A stretch of DNA of 5,902 nucleotides from Acidobacteriaceae bacterium. Its GTDB lineage: Bacteria; Acidobacteriota; Terriglobia; Terriglobales; Acidobacteriaceae. Of the stretch, positions 1-5,645 are shown one piece after another; the stretch's first letter is position 1; each line of letters begins with the position of its first letter. The stretch covers positions 1-5,902 of the forward strand of contig PMWR01000252.1 in the NCBI GenBank assembly GCA_003166055.1, given 5' to 3'. The position numbers were made by a program, and so were the translations under genes. The notes under the pieces were generated by a model. It did not search any database. It worked only from the letters and a program-made list of their open reading frames with translations, and was not told the DNA's origin.

Positions 1-61
1 GACCCGCTGTACCGCGGACGTCCACATCCGCCCGCGCGTCCGCCACCATCACCAGCATTTT

Positions 62-132
62 CGAAGGAGCCACGGGTGCAACCCGTGGAACCCCGCCCCC
101 AACCGACGCCGCCGTCCTGGAGGGACGGCATG
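62..132. repeat. Two-hairpin palindromic intergenic module
   Basis: Two perfect hairpins lie close together. Bases 70-77 pair with 81-88 (8-bp stem ccacgggt/acccgtgg, 3-base loop). Bases 111-117 pair with 123-129 (7-bp stem gccgtcc/ggacggc, 5-base loop). Between them is a C-rich spacer. The combination of an 'acccgtgg' palindrome and a 'gtcc..ggac' palindrome resembles a dispersed intergenic repeat that I recall from acidobacterial genomes; that part is memory, while the hairpins are seen directly. A Pro-rich reading frame is open from base 1 to a stop at 148-150, and two other frames are also open for much of the stretch. This looks like composition rather than a gene end, although a short C-terminal fragment of an upstream gene cannot be excluded. 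Confidence 0.6.
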
Positions 133-400
133 ATTCGAGCTCCAAAATAATCCGCTGACAATTTGCCGATAGTTATCCCCTTTTGGCGCACAATCGTTTC
201 ATAGCACCAGTTAAAACCCAGGGGCCCCCGGCCAGACGACCGTAACCCCTTTTTTATGAAACATCTGCAAAGAACTCTATTGAAATCATCGACTTACAGC
301 GAAGCCCATGCCCTATCCCATTGAAAAACAAGGCACTTCGTTGCAGAGACGGGGGGGCAGGGGGGAGTAGCACAACACAGTGTTTCCCAAACCCACCATT
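125..400 (-). repeat. Diverged repeat element, copy A (inverted mate of 5181-5424)
   Basis: Read on the minus strand, this stretch aligns with bases 5181-5424 of the plus strand. Shared blocks in the same order are tctctgc (349-343 with 5201-5207), cttgtttttca (332-322 with 5218-5228), tcgctgtaag (302-293 with 5248-5257), aaaggggtta (252-243 with 5298-5307), gctatgaa (205-198 with 5345-5352), attgtgcgcc (194-185 with 5356-5365) and tatcggcaaa (171-162 with 5379-5388). From 269 to 162 the alignment has no gaps, and I count 71 of 108 identical bases by hand. A 6-7 base double run of G (351-365) corresponds to the C run in the other copy. The outer limits are uncertain. No conserved reading frame is evident, since differences between the copies are not concentrated at third codon positions. 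It is probably a dispersed non-coding element, and its mechanism of spread is unknown. Confidence 0.75.
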
Positions 401-405
401 GAGCT

Positions 406-714
406 TTAGACGAATCTCAGGTGTTCTTCCTGAGATTCGTTCCATATTTGAAATCCACCTTTCCTTGCATCAACGACCCAAGCCCGCACTTTGCATTCAT
501 TCACTCTCGGTGGCAACCGTTCAGGTTCCACCAACCATGTATTCGGTCCGGCCGGCATCGTATCGTTGCGCACCTGCCTTTCCGCCAGAGACCGGTAAAA
601 CTGCTCTGCCTCCCCCGGATGGCCCCAAACGGCGCTCACCATACTCGCCATCTCCTGGTTGACAAAGGCGATCTGCTGAAACCGCGGATGAGAATCACAT
701 CCTATAATCGTCAT
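406..714 (-). pseudogene. IS110-family transposase, decayed N-terminal remnant
   Basis: The minus-strand frame starts MTIIGCD at 714, which is the typical beginning of IS110-family recombinases and includes the first catalytic Asp (residue 7). It continues with a good match to the family's 'GEA..FY..L' segment (HPGEAEQFYRSL, about residues 32-43). After that it degrades. The region where the family has the 'EATG' Glu reads PAGPNTW, and the 'TDR.DA' Asp pair is missing. A later 'FQIWNESQEEHLR' stretch recalls the family's 'FP.IW.PS.E.RDLRQ' motif, so internal sequence has been lost while both ends of the RuvC-like domain survive. The frame stops after 102 residues, against roughly 300-400 for intact members, and no C-terminal Tnp20-type domain is present. 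It is certainly inactive. The family assignment comes from motif recognition and needs no intact catalytic set. Confidence 0.82.
410..440. repeat. Perfect 12-bp inverted repeat (hairpin)
   Basis: Bases 410-421 (acgaatctcagg) are the exact reverse complement of 429-440 (cctgagattcgt), with a 7-base loop. It overlaps the last codons of the decayed transposase frame and lies just beyond copy A of the repeat element. Neither side carries a convincing T run, so it is not a classical intrinsic terminator. It could be a transposon-derived end, a fold-back mutation scar, or a transcription block between the relic and the repeat. Confidence 0.7.
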
Positions 715-929
715 GCTCGGCTTCTTTCATCCCGAGCCAGTGTTCGTTTCGCAGCAACCAATCTACTCGGGGTCTGGGGAGCCTACGCTTTCATGGAATC
801 ACTCTCCAGACTGGCTGTCGTGCAGGCGTTCACGCCCGCGCACATGCCATTCCACCCGCGCGTGGTAATCTGTCCGATTCCGGGCCGAATTCCGATCAAG
901 CGACCCCGCAATAAGGAGAAGGCGACCGC
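715..929. other. Non-coding stretch with hairpins upstream of tdk and of the IS110 relic
   Basis: This gap of 215 bases separates the relic's start codon from the kinase gene. It contains a hairpin directly against the relic's start (715-720 with 732-737, gctcgg/ccgagc). It also contains a longer one, 772-781 with 802-811 (10 pairs including one G-T, 20-base loop). No convincing -35/-10 pair for the kinase is visible. In IS110-group elements the non-coding left end upstream of the recombinase encodes a structured guide (bridge) RNA, so these hairpins could be a relic of that region. This is inference only. The kinase promoter must presumably also lie here or further left. Confidence 0.4.
913..919 (+). 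promoter_or_regulatory. Ribosome binding site of the thymidine kinase gene
   Basis: The sequence aaggaga ends 10 bases before the ATG at 930. The spacing is slightly long but acceptable, and the match to the anti-Shine-Dalgarno is strong. It supports the ATG at 930 as the start. Confidence 0.65.
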
Positions 930-1538
930 ATGGCAGGGAAGTTGGAACTGCTCCTGGGACCGATGAGGAGCAACAAGACGGCGGAGTTGCTGCGGCGCGC
1001 CGACATGCGCCGTCAATACGCAGGGCAATATGTCCTGGTTCTCAAGCCCAGCGACGACACCAAGGGTGGGCCTGGGGTGGTGGAAAGCCGCAATCCGAAG
1101 GGCCACGGAAAGATGAATGCGCTCGAATTCAAGTCTCAGGACCCATGGGCGGTTCTTCCGGTGATTGCCGCAAAGGAAAAGGACATTGGCAAGAGAATTG
1201 AATGCATCGCCATCGATGAAGGCCAATTTGTTGAGGGCCTGTTCCCGTTCACACGGTCGCTGCTCGATGCAAATCATGACGTGCTGATTGCGGGGCTCGA
1301 TCTGGACTTCCGCGCCCTCCCGTTTGGCGAGATGCTCGACCTTTCGTGGTTCGTCGGCGCTTACGGCGGAAGCATTACCGAGTGCATTGCGTACTGCGCA
1401 TGCGGGAACCGGGCTTTCTACTCGCAGCGCCTGATCGAGGGCCAGCCCGCGCCGTTTGACAGCCCGGTGAAGGTGCCGGGCGACTCCTATGAGCCGCGTT
1501 GCGCGGAACATTTTGTGCTTCCGGGCCGTCCTCACTGA
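930..1538 (+). CDS. tdk: Type II thymidine kinase, divergent P-loop
   Basis: The 202-residue product has the layout of type II (TK1-like) thymidine kinases, which transfer phosphate from ATP to thymidine in cytosolic nucleotide salvage. Its length matches the roughly 200 residues usual for the family. Visible signatures, in order: the N-terminal nucleotide loop LLLGPMRSNKT (residues 7-17); the acidic motif IAIDEGQF, with the likely catalytic base Glu97; GLDLDFR (122-128) ahead of the lasso region; and a zinc site formed by Cys156-x-Cys158 and Cys191-xx-His194, the same CxC/CxxH arrangement I recall for E. coli Tdk. YEPRC (188-191) is also typical. The oddity is the P-loop: the near-invariant Gly before the Lys is Asn15 (SNKT instead of SGKS/T), which may change ATP binding. 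The start is supported by a good ribosome binding site, and the next gene follows after 123 bases. Family assignment is confident; true thymidine kinase activity is less certain. Confidence 0.85.
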   Translation: MAGKLELLLGPMRSNKTAELLRRADMRRQYAGQYVLVLKPSDDTKGGPGVVESRNPKGHGKMNALEFKSQDPWAVLPVIAAKEKDIGKRIECIAIDEGQFVEGLFPFTRSLLDANHDVLIAGLDLDFRALPFGEMLDLSWFVGAYGGSITECIAYCACGNRAFYSQRLIEGQPAPFDSPVKVPGDSYEPRCAEHFVLPGRPH

Positions 1539-1594
1539 TACATTGAAACTTCACTTTCGGGTCCCTGATTGCGTACTCTCTGAAAAACTCAGCT

Positions 1595-1618
1595 GTGGCA
1601 TTGAGTTCCAGATGCCAC
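1595..1618 (+). other. Hairpin between the kinase and protease genes
   Basis: Bases 1595-1601 (gtggcat) pair with 1612-1618 (atgccac), giving a 7-bp stem and 10-base loop, 56 bases after the kinase stop and 43 before the protease start. No T run follows. It may be a weak terminator or an mRNA stabiliser, or chance. Confidence 0.3.
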
Positions 1619-1649
1619 GCCGCACACTGGCGTTTCATGTAACTCGATT

Positions 1650-1653
1650 GGAG
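1650..1653 (+). promoter_or_regulatory. Ribosome binding site of the Tricorn-type protease gene
   Basis: A ggag core sits 8 bases before the ATG at 1662. Together with the signal peptide that begins exactly at this ATG, it fixes the start. Confidence 0.6.
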
Positions 1654-1661
1654 CCGGCCAT

Positions 1662-4600
1662 ATGTTCTCTCGAAGAATCCTGCAATCCTTGATTTCTACT
1701 TCCTTGACCGTTGCCTCAACGCTCTGCCTTGTTGCTTTACCGGTGTCTGCGTTCGCCAGCGATCCGCCTGATCTGCATCGCGGCTACTACACTGACCCCG
1801 CGCTGCACGGCGACACCATCCTGTTCACGTCCGAGGGGGATTTGTGGTCGGTTGGTATTCTCGGCGGTGCGGCACACCGGCTCACCTCCGCCGCCGGGAC
1901 TGAGAATAAAGCGATCATTTCGCCGGATGGGAAGTTGGTTGCCTTCAGCGCCAACTATGAAGGGCCGACCGAGGTATACACGATTCCGATTGATGGCGGA
2001 TTGCCGCAGCGGCGGACCTGGGACGGTAGCTCCGAGCCGGCTGGATGGGCGCCTGATGGCCGCGTAATCGTTGCGACGCAACGCTATTCCACACTGCCAG
2101 GAGATGAGCTGGTGCTCATCGGCAGCAACGGCGGGCGCGAGACGATTCCGCTCGCACAGGCCGCTGAAGCAGCGTATTCGTCTGACGGCCACGCACTCTT
2201 TTTCACGCGCTGGTTCCACCAGTGGAGTGAGACCAAGCGTTACAAGGGTGGATGGGCGGAAAATCTGTGGAGGTTCGATGGCAAGGATGAGGCTGTGCCG
2301 TTGACTTCGGACTGGCCCGGCACCTCGACCAATCCCATGTTTGCGAATGGGCGCCTCTATTTTCTCTCCGATCGCGACGGCGTGATGAATGTCTACTCGA
2401 TGGACGCTGACGGGCACGGCGTGAAGCAGGAAAGCCATCAACATATTTTCGATGTTGAATCCGCGTCGCTGAATGATGGGCGCATTGTCTATGCTTCGGG
2501 TTCCGACTTGTGGCTTCTCGACCTGAACACCGGCCATGAGGAAGTGATTCCCATTACGCTGATTTCCGACTTCGACCAGATGCGCGAGCATTGGGTAAAG
2601 AAGCCGATGGATTATCTCACCTCGGTACACATTTCTCCGGATGGCTCGAGCGCCGTTTTCACAGCACGCGGTGCAGTGTTCACACTGCCGGCCAAAACCG
2701 GCCGCATCGTGAAAGTCGCGGAGAAGTCCGACGTGCGCTATCGCGAAGCGCACTTTATGCCCGACGGCAAGAGCATTGTGGCGCTATCGACTGAAAGCGG
2801 CGAAACGGAGTTCTGGAAATTTGCGGCAAACGGCGAAACTCCACCGGAGCAGTGGACGCACGACGCCAAGGTGCTGCGTTGGGAGGGGGTGCCATCGCCG
2901 GACGGACACTGGCTCGCCCATCACGACAAGGACCAGCAGCTTTGGATCTACGACATCAAGACGAAGCAGGATAAGCGCATCGCGCAATCGACGAACGGCG
3001 GCTTCAATGACCTCACCTGGTCCCTCGATAGCCGCTGGCTCGCCTACGTTCAAGCGGCGACGAATGGCTACGATGAGGTCAAGGTGTGCAACGTTGAATC
3101 GGGCGCGATTGAGGCGCTGACCTCCGATCGCTACAACAGCTCCAATCCGGCATGGAGTTCGGATGGAAAATGGCTCTACTTCCTCTCCGATCGCAATCTC
3201 AAAACAACAGTGCAAGCGCCCTGGGGCCCGCGCGCACCGCAGCCGCACTTCGATCGCGCGGAGAAGATTTATCAGCTTGCGCTGACTACTGGCCTGCGCT
3301 CGCCATTCTTGCCGGCCGACGAGCTGCATCCCGACAAGAAAGACGACGAGAAGCCCGCGGACGACAAGAAAACTGACGGAGACAAGAAAGACGATAAGAA
3401 GTCCGACGCCGCTAAGAAGGACGACAAGAAAGACGAAAAGGAGTCCGACAAGTCTGCCGATAAGAAGGACGACAAGAAGGCGGCGGAAGTGAAGATCGAC
3501 TTCACCGATCTGGCTTCGCGCCTCACCGAGGTTCCTGTACCGCCGGGCAACTACGGCGATCTGCAGGCGGCAGAGAAGCGCCTGTGCTGGATGAGCGCCT
3601 CCGACGACCAGCGCCGGCACCAGTCACTGCAATGCCTGGACATTGCCAACAAGGGCGACGACGTGGATACAGTGATGTCAGACGTGAAGGGCTTTGAGAT
3701 ATCACTCGACCGGAAGAAGACTCTGGTGGCAAAAGGCGATAACTTCTACATCCTCGATTCCGGAGTCAAGGCCGGGGCTTTGAGCGATCCCAAGGCGCTG
3801 GCGAAGGCCGAGATCAATGTCTCGCGCTGGACGTACTCGACCAATCCGCGGGACGAGTTCCGTGGTCTGTTCCTGGATGCGTGGCGGCTGGAGCGGGATT
3901 ACTTCTATGACAAGAACATGCATGGGGTGGACTGGGTGGCGATGCGGGACCGGTATCTGCCGCTGGTGGACCGCGTGGCCGACCGGGATGAGCTGAACGA
4001 CGTGATTGCGCAGATGGTGAGCGAGTTGTCGGCGCTGCATACGTTTGTGCATGGCGGAGATGCGCGGAAGCCGTCGGATGAGGTGGATATCGCTACGCTG
4101 GGGGCGGTGCTGCGGCGCGATGAGAAGGCAGGCGGCTACGTGGTCGAGCATATCTACCTGCACGATCCCGATCTGCCGGACCAGGCGCCGCCGCTGGCGC
4201 GGCCCGACTCGACGGTGAAGGAGGGCGAGGTGATCGTCAGCATCGATGGGCAGAGTGTGCTGACGGTTCCGGACGAGCGGGTGCTGCTGCGCGGGAAGGC
4301 CGGCCAGCAGGTGATGCTGCGGGTGAAGCCGACTGCCGGCGAGACGCGCGACGTGCTGGTGACACCGATCAGGGCGCGCGACGACGCCACGCTGCGTTAT
4401 GCGGAGTGGGAATATACGCGGCGGCTGAAGGTCGAGGAGGAATCGAAGGGAACGATCGGCTATGTGCATCTGCAGGCGATGGGACCGAACGACATCGACC
4501 AATGGGCGCGCGACTACTATCCCGTGTTCGATCGGCAGGGGCTGATTATCGACGTGCGGCACAATCATGGCGGGAACATCGATCCGTGGCTGCTGGCGGA

Positions 4601-5063
4601 CCTGCTGCGGAAGGCCTGGTTCTACTGGCAATCGCGCGTGGGCAATCCGCAGTGGAATATGCAGTACGCGTTCCGCGGGCACATCGTGGTGCTGTGCGAT
4701 CAGGAGACCGCTTCAGATGGCGAGGCGTTTACCGAGGGGTTCAAGCATTTTGAGATGGGCAAGGTGATTGGAACGCGGACGTGGGGAGGGGAGATCTGGC
4801 TCTCTGGCTCGAACTTTCAGGCGGATGGAGGCGTGGCGACGGCGGCGGAGATGGGCGTGTACAGCGCGGACGGCAAGTGGCTGATTGAGGGCCATGGGGT
4901 TGACCCTGACGTCGTGGTCGACAACCTGCCGCACGCTACGTTTGCGGGCAGCGACGCGCAGTTGCAGGCGGGGATCGATCTGCTGGAGAAGGAGATCAAG
5001 GCCGATCCGCGGCCGGTGCCGCAGCATCCGCCGTATCCGGACAAGTCGTTTAAGTACCAGTGA
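1662..5063 (+). CDS. Exported Tricorn protease homolog (S41 family)
   Basis: The 1133-residue product begins with a signal peptide (RR at 4-5, hydrophobic to about 28, likely cleavage after AFA at 32), so it is probably periplasmic or secreted. Residues about 34-310 and 316-725 form two beta-propeller regions with repeated 'SPDG/WSSDG' blade motifs (for example 87-90, 325-328, 412-415, 499-502). The second is interrupted by a Lys/Asp-rich linker (557-607). C1 (about 730-800), a PDZ domain (about 805-903, GEVIVSIDG) and C2 (about 920-1090) follow. In Thermoplasma Tricorn the active site is Ser745, His746, Ser965 and Glu1023. Here His793, Ser1018 (in ASDGE) and Glu1076 (in WLIEGHG) fit, and the Ser-to-Glu spacing is 58 in both. 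Gly971 and Asp1019 match the oxyanion region. The Ser745 position is Leu792, an unusual substitution. The family degrades peptides released by other proteases; the substrate here is unknown. Third-position base use shifts toward G from about base 3800. Confidence 0.93.
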   Translation: MFSRRILQSLISTSLTVASTLCLVALPVSAFASDPPDLHRGYYTDPALHGDTILFTSEGDLWSVGILGGAAHRLTSAAGTENKAIISPDGKLVAFSANYEGPTEVYTIPIDGGLPQRRTWDGSSEPAGWAPDGRVIVATQRYSTLPGDELVLIGSNGGRETIPLAQAAEAAYSSDGHALFFTRWFHQWSETKRYKGGWAENLWRFDGKDEAVPLTSDWPGTSTNPMFANGRLYFLSDRDGVMNVYSMDADGHGVKQESHQHIFDVESASLNDGRIVYASGSDLWLLDLNTGHEEVIPITLISDFDQMREHWVKKPMDYLTSVHISPDGSSAVFTARGAVFTLPAKTGRIVKVAEKSDVRYREAHFMPDGKSIVALSTESGETEFWKFAANGETPPEQWTHDAKVLRWEGVPSPDGHWLAHHDKDQQLWIYDIKTKQDKRIAQSTNGGFNDLTWSLDSRWLAYVQAATNGYDEVKVCNVESGAIEALTSDRYNSSNPAWSSDGKWLYFLSDRNLKTTVQAPWGPRAPQPHFDRAEKIYQLALTTGLRSPFLPADELHPDKKDDEKPADDKKTDGDKKDDKKSDAAKKDDKKDEKESDKSADKKDDKKAAEVKIDFTDLASRLTEVPVPPGNYGDLQAAEKRLCWMSASDDQRRHQSLQCLDIANKGDDVDTVMSDVKGFEISLDRKKTLVAKGDNFYILDSGVKAGALSDPKALAKAEINVSRWTYSTNPRDEFRGLFLDAWRLERDYFYDKNMHGVDWVAMRDRYLPLVDRVADRDELNDVIAQMVSELSALHTFVHGGDARKPSDEVDIATLGAVLRRDEKAGGYVVEHIYLHDPDLPDQAPPLARPDSTVKEGEVIVSIDGQSVLTVPDERVLLRGKAGQQVMLRVKPTAGETRDVLVTPIRARDDATLRYAEWEYTRRLKVEEESKGTIGYVHLQAMGPNDIDQWARDYYPVFDRQGLIIDVRHNHGGNIDPWLLADLLRKAWFYWQSRVGNPQWNMQYAFRGHIVVLCDQETASDGEAFTEGFKHFEMGKVIGTRTWGGEIWLSGSNFQADGGVATAAEMGVYSADGKWLIEGHGVDPDVVVDNLPHATFAGSDAQLQAGIDLLEKEIKADPRPVPQHPPYPDKSFKYQ
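3330..3482 (+). repeat. Lys/Asp-rich low-complexity linker within the protease gene
   Basis: About 51 codons (residues 557-607) are dominated by Lys and Asp with some Glu, Ser and Ala, in irregular units such as DDKK and KKDD. It lies inside the second propeller region, just before the segment with VPVPPGNY (624-631). Bacterial Tricorn homologs often carry a charged, length-variable insert here (recalled from the family). It is likely a disordered surface loop, and the gaag/gacaag repetition makes it prone to length change by slippage. Confidence 0.8.
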
Positions 5064-5180
5064 GGGTGAGGCAGTGAATTAGGTGCAGTGGACAGTGGAG
5101 GGCGGAAGCTACTAGCAGCTTGACACCAGCTTTTGGCTTTGGCTCCGGATTGGGGTGGGGCTCCGGGGTGGTGAATGGCC
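5064..5180 (+). other. Non-coding stretch after the protease gene, G-rich
   Basis: No gene or clear intrinsic terminator is visible. There is a small stem (aagct/agctt around 5106-5121). A run of G blocks follows (5152-5155, 5157-5160, 5165-5168, 5170-5171) and leads directly into the C-rich start of repeat copy B, so G-rich and C-rich segments could pair (for example ggggt 5165-5169 with acccc 5186-5190). Confidence 0.35.
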
Positions 5181-5424
5181 GGGATACCCCTCCCCCCCCA
5201 TCTCTGCGAATAAGTAGCTTGTTTTTCATGGAGATACAGGGTGGGCGTCGCTGTAAGCGGTTGATTCGACGCGAGTTGCTTGCAGATATGTGACAGCAAA
5301 GGGGTTATGGCGGTGTTCCGGGCGCCGCGCTGGTTGTGAGGGGCGCTATGAATTCATTGTGCGCCGATTGCTCGATATTATCGGCAAACCTCCTGCATTT
5401 TTTTTGGGAATCATTCACGCCGGG
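5181..5424 (+). repeat. Diverged repeat element, copy B (inverted mate of 125-400)
   Basis: It begins with a C-rich tract (5187-5199, including eight consecutive C) and continues with the same ordered blocks as the minus strand of 125-400; the paired positions are listed under copy A. A short hairpin is shared: 5342-5346 pairs with 5361-5365 (ggcgc/gcgcc, 14-base loop) and corresponds to 204-209/184-189 in copy A. Weak similarity may continue past 5424, but I cannot fix the end. A frame starting at 5290 and another on the opposite strand cross the element; neither is conserved convincingly in the other copy, so I treat it as non-coding. Confidence 0.75.
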
Positions 5425-5645
5425 CACCTGCGGTGCGGCCAAAAGCTCGCTATTCGCTCGCACGGGCGTTCTGCGTCCTACCATTTCCGCAAAGAGAAGC
5501 GGAATGGATGGGGCACGGGGCAGAATCGGGCTCGATAAGAATCCTCGAATTAAAGATTGACCGGGTCCGAATATATTGATATCAACGTATTGTGGCGAGC
5601 CGGCGTCCAGGCCAGTGAACGGCTTGCGTACCACAGGAGAATCCA
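5425..5645 (+). promoter_or_regulatory. Upstream region of the last gene, with palindrome and leader hairpin
   Basis: A perfect 10-base palindrome, ttgatatcaa, lies at 5576-5585. A weak promoter-like pair overlaps it (ttgacc 5557-5562, then tatcaa 5580-5585 after 17 bases). Downstream, 5595-5602 can pair with 5620-5627 (8 pairs, one G-T) just before the ribosome binding site. A further stem is at 5481-5490/5499-5507 (one bulged T). The promoter call is tentative; the palindrome could be a dimeric repressor site. Confidence 0.3.
5635..5639 (+). promoter_or_regulatory. Ribosome binding site of the 3'-end gene
   Basis: The sequence aggag ends 6 bases before the ATG at 5646. It is a strong site at good spacing and, with the signal peptide, decides the start of a gene that is cut by the window edge. 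Confidence 0.7.

Noticed and set aside
1..150. Pro-rich plus-strand frame open from the window edge, a possible gene end
   Set aside because: Several frames are open at once and the sequence is the palindromic repeat module, so a C-terminal gene fragment is not supported, though not excluded.
196..262. 8-base inverted repeat gtttcata (196-203) / tatgaaac (255-262) as transposon ends
   Set aside because: It lies inside repeat copy A, the second half is not conserved in copy B, and no target duplication or transposase is associated with it.
659..664. Perfect ttgaca as a -35 box for the kinase
   Set aside because: It lies inside the transposase relic 266 bases before the kinase start, and no -10-like sequence follows at 15-19 bases.
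421..966. Plus-strand open frame of 181 codons before and overlapping the kinase
   Set aside because: It runs antisense through the IS110 relic and overlaps the kinase start, with no ribosome binding site or recognisable motif.
783..1535. Minus-strand open frame of 250 codons opposite the thymidine kinase
   Set aside because: The plus strand has family motifs, a ribosome binding site and the right length. The minus frame has no recognisable features.
1737..2753. Long minus-strand open frame (338 codons) opposite the protease gene
   Set aside because: It lies wholly within the well-supported protease gene, and its predicted protein shows no recognisable motif. It is a GC-driven shadow, as are the long minus frames at 2784-3620 and 3702-4682.
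3330..3482. Repetitive DNA as a CRISPR or tandem-repeat array
   Set aside because: The units are short and irregular, in frame, and encode a Lys/Asp linker inside the protease; there are no spacers.
5290..5538. Plus-strand 82-codon frame crossing repeat copy B
   Set aside because: The matching frame in copy A shares only scattered residues (YE.IVR, IGK). Differences between the copies are not biased to third positions, so coding constraint is not supported.
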